Below are positions 30,976 to 40,637 of a DNA stretch of 64,000 nt, piece after piece; position 1 is the stretch's first letter; each line of letters opens with the position of its first letter. Source of the stretch: Muriicola sp. Z0-33. GTDB taxonomy: Bacteria; Bacteroidota; Bacteroidia; Flavobacteriales; Flavobacteriaceae. Made by a program: the position numbers and the translations under genes. The notes beneath the pieces are model-generated. The model searched no databases, had not been told where the DNA came from, and was given only the letters and a program-made list of their open reading frames with translations. The stretch spans positions 1 to 64,000 of the forward strand of contig NZ_JAFMPW010000010.1 of assembly GCF_026126425.1 (NCBI RefSeq). The letters run 5' to 3'.

Positions 30976-33378
30976 ATGAACCCGACTTATCGCCAGATAA
31001 TAGTTCTCGTATTGCTGCTATCGCTAAATTTTATCTACTCACAACAAAAATATACCCTCAGCGGAACCATAGTTGAAGCCAACAGTAATGAAACCCTTAT
31101 TGGAGTTACCATTGCAGTTCCTGAGTTAAGAACCGGAGTTACTACAAATGAGTACGGATTCTACTCCCTTACACTACCGGAAGGAGAATACCAGGTACGT
31201 ATCAGCTATCTCGGATATCAGGATATTGTCAGTACAATTTCCTTTACACAAGATCAAAAAATTAATTATAGGTTGGCAGAGCAGGCAGAACAATTAGAAG
31301 AAGTTGTGCTCACAGACAATGCCGAAAGATTAAATATTAGAAAGCCTCAAATGAGTGTGAGTACAATATCCGTACAAACCATCAAGCGCATACCGGTGGT
31401 TCTTGGCGAAGCAGATGTAATAAAATCTATATTACTCTTACCCGGTGTTACCAATGCAGGAGAAGGATCTTCAGGGTTCAATGTAAGAGGGGGAGCCGCA
31501 GATCAAAATCTTATTCTTCTTGACGAAGCCACTATTTTTAATTCGTCACATCTTTTCGGATTTTTCTCAGTGTTTAATCCGGATGCCATTAAAGATGTAA
31601 AACTTTTTAAAGGGGGCATTCCTGCCAGATATGGCGGTAGAGTTTCTTCTGTTCTGGAAATATTTCAGAAAGAAGGAAATAGCAAGGAGTTTCACATGAA
31701 TGGTGGTATTGGTGCGGTGGCGAGCAGATTGTTGGCCGAAGGCCCGATAAAAAAGGATAAATCGGCCTTCCTGGTAGGTGGAAGGGCCTCATATGCCCAT
31801 TTGTTCCTCCCGCTATTGGACATAGATAATAAGGCCTATTTCTATGATTTGAACGCGAAGTTGAACTTCAAGATTAATGAGAGAAATAACATTTTTCTAT
31901 CCAGTTATTTTGGTCGGGATCTCTTTAGTGTCAATGATAGCTTTATCAATATATATGGCAATGCCCTGGTTAACTTTAGATGGAATCACTTGTTTTCGGA
32001 CAAACTTTTCTCCAATCTGTCACTGATCTACTCGGATTACTTCTACGGGCTGGAGTTAGATTTTGTGGGATTCGAATGGAATTCCGGAATTCGTAATTTT
32101 AATCTGAAATACGATCTTAAACACTATATCAATGACAATCTGCAGATTAATTATGGCGTAAATAATATCTATTACAGTTTTAATCCGGGTAAAATAAAAC
32201 CCAATAGTTCGGATTCCGGAATACTAGAGGAACAACTCATTAAAAAATATGCTAATGAGTTTGCCGCCTATTTTGACATTGAACACAAAATTACAGACAA
32301 TTTAAGTATGGAATACGGACTTAGATTCAGTCATTTTCTCAGGTTGGGCCAGGATGAACTAAATGTATATGAAAACGACCAACCCGTAATTTTTGATCCT
32401 TTCCAACTTATTTACCAGGAGGCAGATCCTATAGATGTCATTAATCCTAACCGAGGAGACAACCTTGCGAATTTCGCTAATTTGGAGCCCAGGATTTCAA
32501 TGGCCTACACCCTGAATTCTAGCAGTTCTATAAAGGCAAGTTATACAAGAGTGGCGCAATATCTGCATCTCTTATCTAATACCAGCTCTCCTACTCCTTT
32601 AGACGTATGGACACCTAGTGGTCCTTGGGTAAAACCTCAGTTATTGGATCAATATGCGGTAGGCTTCTTTAAAAACATTAAAGGAGGGGCCTACAGTTTC
32701 GAAACCGAAGCTTTCTATAAAGACATTCAGAATAGAATAGACTATATAGACGGGGCTAATCTTATTGCGAATAATTCCATTGAAAGAGTTATTTTAAATG
32801 GGGAAGCAAGGGCATACGGGCTGGAAATGCTATTGAGAAAAAATGATGGAAGACTCCAGGGGTGGTTGGCCTATACCCTTTCTAAATCCGAACAACGTAC
32901 CCCGGGCCGACCTGCAGTTGTGGATAATGGACGAAGTAACCTGGAAACCGGAATAAACCTGGGTGAATGGTATAACACTCCCTATGATAAAACACATGAC
33001 ATTGCTTTGTATGCAAGCTACGATATCAATAATAAATGGAGCATCAACAGTAATTTTATATTTCAGACCGGGCAACCCACCAATTATCCCGTCGGACAAT
33101 TCGAATTTGAAGGCCTTGTAGTTCCGTATTACGGATTGCGTAATGTAGAACGCTTGCCAGACTACCACAGATTGGATATAGCCGCAACGCTTACACCGAA
33201 AAAGAATATCAATAGAAAGGTAAAAGGTGAGTGGGTATTTAGCATTTATAATATTTATGACAGAAGAAATGCTGCCTCAATTAATTTTCGCAGAAATCAG
33301 GATACAGGTGTAAATGAAGCCATCCGGACCTCAATTTTTGGTATTGTCCCAGCAGTAACCTACAATTTTAAATTTTAG
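30976..33378 (+). CDS. TonB-dependent outer-membrane receptor
   Basis: An 800-residue outer-membrane transporter. Signal peptide (IIVLVLLLSLNFIYSQ), an N-terminal CarboxypepD_reg-like domain (about residues 25-105; LSGTIVEANSNETLIGVTIAVP), a plug domain (about 120-235; SSGFNVRGGAADQNLILLDE, LFKGGIPARYGGRVSSVLEI) and a 22-strand-type barrel ending in aromatic FKF. It precedes two DUF4249 lipoproteins with no gap, a common Bacteroidota pairing in which the lipoproteins are surface partners of the receptor. The ligand is unknown; there are no sugar-degradation genes beside it as in a polysaccharide utilisation locus. Confidence 0.95.
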   Translation: MNPTYRQIIVLVLLLSLNFIYSQQKYTLSGTIVEANSNETLIGVTIAVPELRTGVTTNEYGFYSLTLPEGEYQVRISYLGYQDIVSTISFTQDQKINYRLAEQAEQLEEVVLTDNAERLNIRKPQMSVSTISVQTIKRIPVVLGEADVIKSILLLPGVTNAGEGSSGFNVRGGAADQNLILLDEATIFNSSHLFGFFSVFNPDAIKDVKLFKGGIPARYGGRVSSVLEIFQKEGNSKEFHMNGGIGAVASRLLAEGPIKKDKSAFLVGGRASYAHLFLPLLDIDNKAYFYDLNAKLNFKINERNNIFLSSYFGRDLFSVNDSFINIYGNALVNFRWNHLFSDKLFSNLSLIYSDYFYGLELDFVGFEWNSGIRNFNLKYDLKHYINDNLQINYGVNNIYYSFNPGKIKPNSSDSGILEEQLIKKYANEFAAYFDIEHKITDNLSMEYGLRFSHFLRLGQDELNVYENDQPVIFDPFQLIYQEADPIDVINPNRGDNLANFANLEPRISMAYTLNSSSSIKASYTRVAQYLHLLSNTSSPTPLDVWTPSGPWVKPQLLDQYAVGFFKNIKGGAYSFETEAFYKDIQNRIDYIDGANLIANNSIERVILNGEARAYGLEMLLRKNDGRLQGWLAYTLSKSEQRTPGRPAVVDNGRSNLETGINLGEWYNTPYDKTHDIALYASYDINNKWSINSNFIFQTGQPTNYPVGQFEFEGLVVPYYGLRNVERLPDYHRLDIAATLTPKKNINRKVKGEWVFSIYNIYDRRNAASINFRRNQDTGVNEAIRTSIFGIVPAVTYNFKF

Positions 33379-34272
33379 ATGAAAAAAATTACCTACATAT
33401 CAATAATACTATTTGTCCTCTGTATTAGCTGTGAAGACGTTATAGATATTGAAACCCCTTCGGAACCTCCAAGACTAGTGGTTGAAGGACTAATTAGAGT
33501 TGACAGGTCTCAGCCTTTTATCCCGATAGAAATTAAAGTATCACTTACCGATAACTTCTTTGGCGAGAGTCCGGTTACTGCCCTGGAGAATATTGTTATC
33601 ATTTATGAAGAATTTGAAAATGGAGCCGTAATATCTAGTGGATCCTCGAGCCTTGCAGAAGAAGTGCCTGGTACCGGAATCTACACTCCGGATCCAAATT
33701 TTTCTTCTGACCAACGTATTTCCACGGTAATTCTCGACAGGAATTTTACGTTCACCTTATTGATTACTCATGAAGGAAGAAGGTATCTGGCCCAAACAAA
33801 ATATGCTCCTGCAGTTCCAATTGATTCTGTTTTTCAAGGGAACGGGACACTTTTTGGCGATGATGAAACAGAGGCCATTATTAGTTTTACCGATGTAGGT
33901 ACTCGTAACGATTACTATGTCTTTGAGTTTGGTTTTGGTGATTATTTAGTAACAGAGGATGAATTTTATCAAGGGCAGCAATTTCAATTTTCCTGGTTCT
34001 ATGATCAAACCTTCCCATCGGGAACAGAAATTGATATAAGCCTGATGGGGGCCGATGAGCAATTTTACAACTATATGGACCAGCTTATAGAACAGGGTGG
34101 AGATATCCAGGGACCATTTCAAACACCTGTAGCAACAGTAAGGGGAAATATATTTGATATTACCGATATTGACAATCTGGATCGGTTTGACAATGTGAAC
34201 CGGCCAAACATCTTTCCTCTTGGTTATTTTGCCATAGTTGAGGAGTTTACCAATACACTTACCATAGAATAA
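33379..34272 (+). CDS. DUF4249 family lipoprotein (first of tandem pair)
   Basis: A 297-residue lipoprotein with lipobox LCISCED. It matches DUF4249, a Bacteroidota family found downstream of TonB receptors. Recognisable blocks are TPSEPPRLVVEGLIRVD, VKVSLTDNFFGESPVTALENI, THEGRRYLAQTKYAPAVPID and the C-terminal GNIFDITD. The ATG follows the receptor stop codon directly, so the two are translationally linked. It is clearly a paralogue of the next gene. Presumed to sit in the outer membrane as receptor partner; function not known. Confidence 0.9.
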   Translation: MKKITYISIILFVLCISCEDVIDIETPSEPPRLVVEGLIRVDRSQPFIPIEIKVSLTDNFFGESPVTALENIVIIYEEFENGAVISSGSSSLAEEVPGTGIYTPDPNFSSDQRISTVILDRNFTFTLLITHEGRRYLAQTKYAPAVPIDSVFQGNGTLFGDDETEAIISFTDVGTRNDYYVFEFGFGDYLVTEDEFYQGQQFQFSWFYDQTFPSGTEIDISLMGADEQFYNYMDQLIEQGGDIQGPFQTPVATVRGNIFDITDIDNLDRFDNVNRPNIFPLGYFAIVEEFTNTLTIE

Positions 34273-34278
34273 TCTGCT

Positions 34279-35199
34279 ATGCAACAAGCGAAATTGGCTA
34301 AAAGTAGTACTTGCCTAAAATTTTTAGGGGTAGCACTTTTGCTTTTTTCACTTACTAGCTGTGAAGACGTAGTAGATATTGATACACCTTCTGAACCGCC
34401 TAGATTGATTGTTGAGGCCCTAATTCGGGTAGACGTAAATGAGCCTTATATACCGGTAGAGGTAAAAGTTTCATTAACCGATAACTTTTTTGGTACGGTA
34501 CCCGTTGCGGAACTCGAAAGAATACTGATATTGGTAGAGGCCTATGAAGACGGAATGCTCATTGGAACTGGTGATGTTATATTAACAGAATCTGTCCCGG
34601 GATCCGGTATTTATGTCCCGGACCAAACCTATACGGATGAAAGAATTCCTATCAGCGCAATAGAATTTGATCTCAATTATATTCTGATCATAACCCATGA
34701 AGGCAGGCGGTACTATGCACAAACTAAATATGTTCCGGCAGTGCCATTTACAGATATTGTGCAAGGTACGGGAACCCTTTTGGATGAAGACGAAACCGAA
34801 GTTATAGTAAGTTTTAGAGACGATCCGGAGGCGGATAATTTCTATATCTTCGATTTTGACTTTAATGAATTTCTGGTGACTGAAGATGAGTTCTACCAGG
34901 GCCAGGAATTTGAGTTCTCCTATTTTTACGATCGCAAATTTGAAGCCGGAAAAAATATAGAAATTAGCATTCTAGGGGCAGATAAACCTTTTTATGATTA
35001 TATGGCGCAGCTCATAGAGCAAACCGAAGACTCTCAAGGTCCTTTTCAAACCCCTGTGGCTACGGTTAGAGGCAATATATTTGACATCACAGGCCTGGAC
35101 AATATAGATATATTTGATAATGTTGAACGCCCAAACGATTTTCCGCTTGGGTATTTTGCTATCGTACAAGAATTTAAACAAACGCTCATTATAGAATAA
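34279..35199 (+). CDS. DUF4249 family lipoprotein (second of tandem pair)
   Basis: A 306-residue lipoprotein with signal FLGVALLLFSLTSC, six bases after its paralogue. It shares long blocks with it: EDV-x-DI-x-TPSEPPRL, VKVSLTDNFFG, LVTEDEFYQGQ, GPFQTPVATVRGNIFDIT and an ending in IIE/TIE, with enough substitutions to show an old duplication rather than a recent copy. Probably works with the TonB receptor upstream. Its stop lies six bases from the stop of the convergent glycerate kinase gene. Confidence 0.9.
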   Translation: MQQAKLAKSSTCLKFLGVALLLFSLTSCEDVVDIDTPSEPPRLIVEALIRVDVNEPYIPVEVKVSLTDNFFGTVPVAELERILILVEAYEDGMLIGTGDVILTESVPGSGIYVPDQTYTDERIPISAIEFDLNYILIITHEGRRYYAQTKYVPAVPFTDIVQGTGTLLDEDETEVIVSFRDDPEADNFYIFDFDFNEFLVTEDEFYQGQEFEFSYFYDRKFEAGKNIEISILGADKPFYDYMAQLIEQTEDSQGPFQTPVATVRGNIFDITGLDNIDIFDNVERPNDFPLGYFAIVQEFKQTLIIE

Positions 35200-35205
35200 T
35201 CTCTC

Positions 35206-36333
35206 CTATTGCAATTTAAAGTAGTTGGCAATAGCTTTCTTAACCAAATTATAGGCATTGGCCATGTTATATTCTAATGTTTGGTCAGTATCCCGAACTT
35301 CTATTACCGCTGCTAGCCCTTGCTCCTGTAATTCCCCCATATTGGTAGCTAATGCACCACAAATGGCAATGACGGGAATATTGTGATTTTTACCCAAATT
35401 AAGTACGCCGTTAATTAGTTTACCCTGCAATGTCTGATCATCTATCCTGCCCTCACCTGTAATTATGCAATCGATAGATTCAGTTGATAAAAGGGATTCT
35501 ACTCCGGCCAATTCCATAATAAAATCGATCCCACTTATAAAATTAGCCCCCGCAAAAGTTTTGAGTCCATATGCAGTCCCTCCGGCCGCTCCTGCTCCGG
35601 GAAGATCGGCATGTGATACTTTAAACTGATGTTTAACTATTTTGTGCAGGTGTTCCAAACCATGGTCTAATAATTCAATATCACTTGTTGTAGCACCTTT
35701 TTGCTCGGCATATATATGTGCTGCTCCATTTGTTCCATATAATGGGTTATTTACATCATTAACGGCATATATTTGTACATCTTTCAGCATATTTGAGATT
35801 TCAGGGGGTTGAATCCTGTCAATCAATGAAAGGCTTTGGCCAATGGGCGCCAGTTCATTCCCGGTAATGTCGAAAAATTCAAATCCAAGTGCCTTGGCAA
35901 TTCCAATTCCAGCGTCATTAGTTGCACTGCCCCCCAGCCCAATATAGATATCCTTTGCACCCCTTAGCAGCACATGTTTTATTAAAATTCCGGTTCCATA
36001 GGTAGAACACATCAACGGATTCCTCTCATCAGGAGCCAACAATACCATTCCTGAGGCCTTGGCCAATTCTATATATGCCTGCGATGTTTCTTTATTATAT
36101 AAGTAAGTAGCAATGATTTCTCTCTCAAGCGGATCAAAAGTAGCAACCCTTACTTCGTCTACATCCACATATCGGGATACCGAATCTAAAAATCCGTCTC
36201 CTCCATCTGAAGCTATAACACTATAAACGGAAGTTCCAGGCAACACTTCTCTGATACCTTGAGTAGTGGCATCTATAACCTCTTCTGCTGTTAGAGAACC
36301 CTTAAATTTATCAGGAATCAGAAGTATGTTCAT
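35206..36333 (-). CDS. glxK: Glycerate kinase
   Basis: Phosphorylates D-glycerate, giving 2-phosphoglycerate in the GlxK/GarK type (class I) family. The 375-residue product has the family motifs ILLIPDKFKGSLTAEEV, SVIASDGGDGFLDS, GLGGSATNDAGIGIAKALG, GAGAAGGTAYGL and CIITGEGRIDDQTLQGK. The start is the ATG at 36333; a TTG lies two codons upstream. It could work with a hydroxypyruvate/tartronate semialdehyde route (an isomerase-like gene is at 5567), but the two are far apart and the link is speculative. Confidence 0.94.
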   Translation of the reverse strand: MNILLIPDKFKGSLTAEEVIDATTQGIREVLPGTSVYSVIASDGGDGFLDSVSRYVDVDEVRVATFDPLEREIIATYLYNKETSQAYIELAKASGMVLLAPDERNPLMCSTYGTGILIKHVLLRGAKDIYIGLGGSATNDAGIGIAKALGFEFFDITGNELAPIGQSLSLIDRIQPPEISNMLKDVQIYAVNDVNNPLYGTNGAAHIYAEQKGATTSDIELLDHGLEHLHKIVKHQFKVSHADLPGAGAAGGTAYGLKTFAGANFISGIDFIMELAGVESLLSTESIDCIITGEGRIDDQTLQGKLINGVLNLGKNHNIPVIAICGALATNMGELQEQGLAAVIEVRDTDQTLEYNMANAYNLVKKAIANYFKLQ

Positions 36334-36393
36334 TGTCAATGTATTTGAATAAATATCTGCATCAACTTCTATATAAATATACCTTATAAATGC

Positions 36394-36401
36394 TACTTTT
36401 G
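36394..36401 (+). promoter_or_regulatory. Candidate -7 box of DUF6095 gene
   Basis: TACTTTTG matches TAnnTTTG and lies 26 bases before the TTG taken as the start of the DUF6095 gene. No good TTG -33 box is seen. Confidence 0.4.
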
Positions 36402-36427
36402 CCCTAAGGTTTTAAAGATAAATAGGG

Positions 36428-36676
36428 TTGAAAACAGATAAAAGCACACTAATTAAAGGAGTCAAATACCTTGCCATTACCATATTATTAATGTTTCTGG
36501 CGCCCGGTTTAATTTACCAGGCCTTTAAAAACCAGGACAACCCACTTTTTTGGCCTGTGCTTATCTTGGGCATAATCTTCGCCATTGGAGCAATATCCCT
36601 GGGTTTTTACGGCATAAAGGTATTGATGGATGCCTTTTTCGGGAAGAAAAGCTCTTCCTCTTCATCTTCATCTTGA
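36428..36676 (+). CDS. DUF6095 family small membrane protein, TTG start
   Basis: An 82-residue protein with two predicted membrane helices (about residues 13-31 and 43-67) and a tail of eight serines. The sequence KTDKSTLIKGVKYLAITILL fits the DUF6095 family of Bacteroidota. The only start that preserves this conserved N-terminus is TTG at 36428; the first ATG would cut into the first membrane helix. A TACTTTTG box fits transcription from just upstream. Function unknown. The Ser tail is encoded by a run of TCT/TCA-type codons and may vary in length. Confidence 0.75.
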   Translation: MKTDKSTLIKGVKYLAITILLMFLAPGLIYQAFKNQDNPLFWPVLILGIIFAIGAISLGFYGIKVLMDAFFGKKSSSSSSSS

Positions 36677-36736
36677 GAAGTAATTTCAATTGTACGCCAT
36701 CCTACCGAAAATAACCCAAAATCCTGTGGCTATATA

Positions 36737-36767
36737 TTGCTCGCATCAATACTAGGTCTTATCTTTG
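36737..36767 (+). promoter_or_regulatory. Promoter of the thrS-infC-rpmI-rplT operon (TTG-N20-TATCTTTG)
   Basis: TTG at 36737-36739, 20 bases, then TATCTTTG at 36760-36767: a full match to the Bacteroidota promoter consensus, 25 bases before the thrS ATG. Confidence 0.7.
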
Positions 36768-36792
36768 CGCTCTTAAATACAGGGCATTAGGC

Positions 36793-38733
36793 ATGATTAA
36801 AATTACTCTTCCGGACGGATCAATCAAGGAATTTCCAATTGGTAGCACCCCTATGGATGTAGCCAGGAGCATAAGTGAAGGCTTGGCTAGAAATGTTATA
36901 TCTGCAGATTTCAACGGCACCACTGTAGAAAGTGTTACCCCCTTAAATGAGGATGGTCATCTTACATTATTTACCTGGAGAAATGATGAAGGGAAAAAAG
37001 CCTTTTGGCATTCAACTTCCCACGTTGTGGCACAGGCACTTGAAGAACTTTATCCGGGAATAAAGCTTACTATCGGACCTGCAATAGAAAATGGCTTCTA
37101 TTACGATGTTGATTTTGGCGAGCAAGGCATATCTGAAAAAGATTTTCCGGAAATTGAAAAAAAGGCGCTGGAAATTGCACGCGGGAAGCACGACTTTAAA
37201 ATGCGTGCAGTTTCAAAAAATGATGCTCTGGAACTTTATAAATCACAGGGAAACGAGTTTAAAGTAGAACTCATTGAAAATCTGGAAGACGGGACCATTA
37301 CCTTCTGTGATCATGATACTTTTACAGATTTGTGCAGAGGTGGTCATATCCCAAATACCGGAATAATTAAGGCCATCAAAATCCTGAATGTTGCCGGGGC
37401 GTATTGGAGGGGTGATGAAAATAAACCCCAGTTAACAAGGGTCTATGGAATTTCATTTCCCAAACAAAAAGAGCTTACAGAATACCTTCAATTACTCGAA
37501 GAAGCTAAAAAAAGAGATCACAGGAAACTTGGAAAAGAGTTAGAACTATTCACCTTCTCAAGAAGAGTTGGACAAGGGCTGCCATTGTGGTTACCCAAAG
37601 GGGCGGCACTGCGAGAACGCCTGGAACAATTTCTTAAAAAAGCACAGAAAAAAGCGGGATATGAAATGGTTATTTCACCGCATATCGGCCAGAAAGAACT
37701 CTATGTTACCTCCGGGCATTATGCCAAATATGGTGAAGATAGTTTTCAGCCTATTCATACCCCAAAAGAAGATGAAGAGTTCTTACTAAAACCAATGAAC
37801 TGCCCACATCATTGCGAAATATATAATTCCAAACCATTTAGCTATAGAGAACTACCGAAACGCTATGCCGAGTTCGGTACGGTTTATCGTTATGAGCAAA
37901 GTGGTGAATTGCACGGATTAACCAGGGTAAGAGGGTTTACACAAGACGATGCTCATATTTTTTGCACCCCGGAACAGCTCAATGAGGAGTTTAAAAATGT
38001 AATAGACCTTTCGCTTTATGTCTTAAATTCTTTGGGATTTGACAATTATCGGGCGCAGGTATCGGTGAGAGATCTGGACAATCCGGAAAAATACATAGGC
38101 GATCCTAAAAATTGGGAAAAAGCAGAACAGGCCATTATCAACGCAGCAGAGGAAAAAGGTCTGGAATTTGCAATTGAAAAAGGGGAAGCGGCATTTTATG
38201 GCCCGAAACTAGATTTTATGGTAAAAGATGCCATCGGGAGAAACTGGCAACTAGGGACCATACAGGTAGACTACAACCTGCCTGAAAGGTTCGATCTTAG
38301 TTACAAAGGCAGTGATAATGAGCTTCACAGGCCGGTTATGATCCATAGGGCTCCATTTGGAAGTATGGAAAGATTTATTGCCCTTTTACTAGAACATACC
38401 GGCGGTAATTTTCCACTTTGGCTGATCCCCGATCAGGCAATTATCCTCCCGGTGAGTGAGAAGCATGAAAAATATGCTGAAAAAGTTTTAAATTCCCTAG
38501 AAAATCACGAAATTCGCGCCCTCGTTGATAAAAGGAATGAGACCGTTGGAAAGAAAATACGGGAAGCAGAAATGAATAAAATACCATTTATGCTGATCGT
38601 TGGGGAAAATGAAGAATCGGAAAATACGGTATCTGTAAGAAAACATGGAGGTGAAGATCTTGGTGCAATTTCTGTGAGCGGGTTTGTAGACTTGGTCGAA
38701 AAAGAAATAAATAGTACCTTAAAGTCGTTTTAG
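36793..38733 (+). CDS. thrS: Threonine--tRNA ligase
   Basis: Charges tRNA-Thr. The 646-residue product has all expected parts: a TGS domain (about 1-62), the editing domain with [17 protein letters not shown] and the later DLCRGGHI region, the class II catalytic core with [10 protein letters not shown] (zinc Cys and substrate contacts) and motif 3 [18 protein letters not shown], and the C-terminal anticodon-binding domain ([15 protein letters not shown] ... FMLIVGENE). It is the first gene of the conserved thrS-infC-rpmI-rplT operon. Confidence 0.98.
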   Translation: MIKITLPDGSIKEFPIGSTPMDVARSISEGLARNVISADFNGTTVESVTPLNEDGHLTLFTWRNDEGKKAFWHSTSHVVAQALEELYPGIKLTIGPAIENGFYYDVDFGEQGISEKDFPEIEKKALEIARGKHDFKMRAVSKNDALELYKSQGNEFKVELIENLEDGTITFCDHDTFTDLCRGGHIPNTGIIKAIKILNVAGAYWRGDENKPQLTRVYGISFPKQKELTEYLQLLEEAKKRDHRKLGKELELFTFSRRVGQGLPLWLPKGAALRERLEQFLKKAQKKAGYEMVISPHIGQKELYVTSGHYAKYGEDSFQPIHTPKEDEEFLLKPMNCPHHCEIYNSKPFSYRELPKRYAEFGTVYRYEQSGELHGLTRVRGFTQDDAHIFCTPEQLNEEFKNVIDLSLYVLNSLGFDNYRAQVSVRDLDNPEKYIGDPKNWEKAEQAIINAAEEKGLEFAIEKGEAAFYGPKLDFMVKDAIGRNWQLGTIQVDYNLPERFDLSYKGSDNELHRPVMIHRAPFGSMERFIALLLEHTGGNFPLWLIPDQAIILPVSEKHEKYAEKVLNSLENHEIRALVDKRNETVGKKIREAEMNKIPFMLIVGENEESENTVSVRKHGGEDLGAISVSGFVDLVEKEINSTLKSF

Positions 38734-38769
38734 TACTTTAAATCAACGTTTAATTAAAAAGCAATAGTC

Positions 38770-39324
38770 ATAGCAATAAGAAGAAGATTTAGGCCCCAAC
38801 CAAGGAGGGAAAATAAAAACCCTCATAAAATTAATGAAAAGATCACGGCAGACGAGGTTCGTTTGGTTGGTGATAATGTGGAGGTCGGTGTATATCCGAT
38901 CAGAGAGGCAATGTCTCAAGCCAATGAACTGGGCTTGGATTTGGTAGAAATATCTCCAAAAGCAGTTCCACCGGTTTGTAAAATTATAGATTATAAGAAA
39001 TTCCTTTACGAGCAGAAGAAGAGGGAAAAGATCATGAAGGCCAAAGCCTCCAAAGTGATTGTGAAGGAAATAAGATTTGGTCCTAATACGGACGACCATG
39101 ATTACGAATTTAAAAAGAAACATGCCGAGAAGTTTTTAAAAGACGGCGCCAAATTAAAGGCTTATGTTTTTTTTAAGGGAAGGTCCATAGTGTATAAGGA
39201 TAAAGGCGAGATATTGTTGTTAAGACTTGCCCAGGAATTGGAAGATTATGGCAAGGTAGAGCAAATGCCAAGACTGGAAGGAAAAAGAATGACAATGTTT
39301 CTTGCTCCGAAAACAAAAAAGTAA
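38770..39324 (+). CDS. infC: Translation initiation factor IF-3, apparent ATA start
   Basis: IF-3 binds the 30S subunit, keeps it apart from 50S and rejects poor start codons. The 184-residue product has the N-terminal domain ([20 protein letters not shown]), the lysine-rich linker and the C-terminal domain ([31 protein letters not shown]). In frame upstream, the conserved sequence [14 protein letters not shown] is preceded by ATA at 38770, and no ATG, GTG or TTG lies between the preceding in-frame stop and this point. So the start is most likely ATA (38770) or the ATA two codons earlier. A rare start allows IF-3 to repress its own synthesis, as known for AUU in E. coli infC. Confidence 0.93.
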   Translation: MAIRRRFRPQPRRENKNPHKINEKITADEVRLVGDNVEVGVYPIREAMSQANELGLDLVEISPKAVPPVCKIIDYKKFLYEQKKREKIMKAKASKVIVKEIRFGPNTDDHDYEFKKKHAEKFLKDGAKLKAYVFFKGRSIVYKDKGEILLLRLAQELEDYGKVEQMPRLEGKRMTMFLAPKTKK

Positions 39325-39346
39325 ACAGTAACGAAATAGGAAGATA

Positions 39347-39544
39347 ATGCCTAAGATGAAAACCAAATCTAGTGCCAAAAAGCGTTTTAAGCTTACTGGT
39401 ACTGGTAAGATTAAAAGAAAACACGCTTATAAAAGCCACATTCTTACAAAAAAATCTAAGAAGCGCAAGCTTAGATTAACGCACTCGACGTTGGTACACG
39501 ATTCCGACGCACCGAGTATTAAGGAACAATTGCGTTTAAAATAA
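39347..39544 (+). CDS. rpmI: 50S ribosomal protein L35
   Basis: A 65-residue, strongly basic protein: [20 protein letters not shown] followed by [13 protein letters not shown], the L35 signature. It lies 22 bases after infC, in the usual operon order, with a possible ribosome binding site GGAAGA before the ATG. Confidence 0.98.
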   Translation: MPKMKTKSSAKKRFKLTGTGKIKRKHAYKSHILTKKSKKRKLRLTHSTLVHDSDAPSIKEQLRLK

Positions 39545-39591
39545 TTTGTTCTTTACGGTAGAATATTAACCATGGAGTCGGGCATTAAAGA

Positions 39592-39608
39592 ATTCCGAAT
39601 ATCGGAAT
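39592..39608 (+). promoter_or_regulatory. Small hairpin between rpmI and rplT
   Basis: ATTCCGA and TCGGAAT form a 7-bp stem with a 3-base loop in the 89-base gap before rplT. L20 represses its own operon by binding leader RNA in several bacteria; whether this hairpin serves that purpose is a guess. Confidence 0.25.
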
Positions 39609-39633
39609 CGCCTGCTACAAAAAATCATTAAAA

Positions 39634-39978
39634 ATGCCAAGATCAGTAAATTCTGTTGCTTCAAGAGCTAGAAGAAAAAAAGTGATGAAGCAAGCCAAAG
39701 GTTACTTTGGAAGACGTAAAAACGTCTGGACAGTAGCCAAAAATGCGGTTGAAAAAGCAATGACTTATGCTTACAGGGACCGCAGAACCAAAAAAAGAAA
39801 TTTCCGTTCATTATGGATTACCCGTATTAATGCAGGAGCCAGACTTCACGGAATGTCTTATTCACAGTTTATGGGAAAAGTAAAAGCCAATAATATAGAA
39901 CTTAACCGAAAAGTTCTGGCAGATTTGGCAATGAATCACCCGGAGGCTTTTAAAGCTATAGCCGAAAAAGTGAAATAA
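39634..39978 (+). CDS. rplT: 50S ribosomal protein L20
   Basis: A 114-residue basic protein with the L20 signature: [58 protein letters not shown] and [15 protein letters not shown]. It is needed early in 50S assembly. Last gene of the operon, followed by a strong terminator. Confidence 0.98.
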   Translation: MPRSVNSVASRARRKKVMKQAKGYFGRRKNVWTVAKNAVEKAMTYAYRDRRTKKRNFRSLWITRINAGARLHGMSYSQFMGKVKANNIELNRKVLADLAMNHPEAFKAIAEKVK

Positions 39979-40000
39979 AAAATCATTAGTGTACAAAGTA

Positions 40001-40030
40001 AAAGTCCTGTTATTTCAACAGGACTTTTTT
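40001..40030 (+). terminator. Intrinsic terminator after rplT
   Basis: AAAGTCCTGTT / AACAGGACTTT (11-bp stem, 5-base loop), followed by further T residues, 22 bases after the rplT stop codon. Confidence 0.9.
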
Positions 40031-40127
40031 ATTTCTAAGCTGTTGCTATCCTAACTCCCCCTTATTACAACATATAGTATGCTTTTGAATTGATTTCAGA
40101 ATTACAAAAGGAAGAAAATCGGGCAAG

Positions 40128-40544
40128 TCAGGCGCCAAAAGCAGTTATCACTAAAGACCTCTCGGAGGCATTATTTCTGTGCTCACAAAGATAAATTCCC
40201 TGCCAGATACCCAAATTAGGTTTCCCATTACTGATTGGAATCTGCACAGATGTACCTAGCAATGAAGCTTTTATATGTGCAGGCATGTCATCGGACCCTT
40301 CATATGTATGCACATAATAGGGGGCATTTTCGGGTACAATTACATTCATATGACTTTCAAAGTCTATTCTTACACTGGGATCGGCATTTTCGTTTATGGT
40401 CAGGCTGGCAGATGTATGTTTGATAAATACCTGAAGCATCCCTGTATTTATTTTCGAAATTTCAGGTATTGCATTCAAAACTTCAGATGTTATCAAATGA
40501 AATCCTCTGGAATATGCTTTTAGTCTTATTTCTTTTTGAACCAT
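40128..40544 (-). CDS. yjbQ: Secondary thiamine-phosphate synthase / UPF0047 protein YjbQ
   Basis: A 138-residue single-domain protein of the UPF0047 (YjbQ) family. It shows the full signature: SRGFHLITSEVLNAI, FIKHTSASLTINENADPSV, YEGSDDMPAHIKASLLG and GIYLCEHRN. Members can partly replace thiamine-phosphate synthase when overproduced; the true cellular role is unsettled. I start at the ATG at 40544 because MVQKEIRL aligns with the family; an in-frame ATG lies four codons upstream at 40556. Confidence 0.92.
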   Translation of the reverse strand: MVQKEIRLKAYSRGFHLITSEVLNAIPEISKINTGMLQVFIKHTSASLTINENADPSVRIDFESHMNVIVPENAPYYVHTYEGSDDMPAHIKASLLGTSVQIPISNGKPNLGIWQGIYLCEHRNNASERSLVITAFGA

Positions 40545-40609
40545 TATTGAAGCCATATAAAGTAATTGTAAATCTTTGTAGAATTCGACCGTAATTTAAA
40601 CATAAAAAA

Positions 40610-40617
40610 TACCTTTG
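40610..40617 (+). promoter_or_regulatory. Candidate -7 box of HAD phosphatase gene (TACCTTTG)
   Basis: TACCTTTG matches TAnnTTTG, 20 bases before the ATG at 40638. No TTG at the usual distance is seen. Confidence 0.4.
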
Positions 40618-40637
40618 CGATGAACTAAAAGCAACTG

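Noticed and set aside
33379-35199. DUF4249 pair as an assembly duplication
   Set aside because: The two copies differ throughout at base and residue level and have different signal peptides.
35206-36333. Functional operon of glycerate kinase with the hydroxypyruvate isomerase-like gene
   Set aside because: They are 29 kb apart, and the isomerase-like protein appears to be exported, so no shared pathway can be claimed.
38863-39324. Internal TTG as the start of infC
   Set aside because: It would remove most of the conserved IF-3 N-terminal domain; the frame clearly continues upstream.
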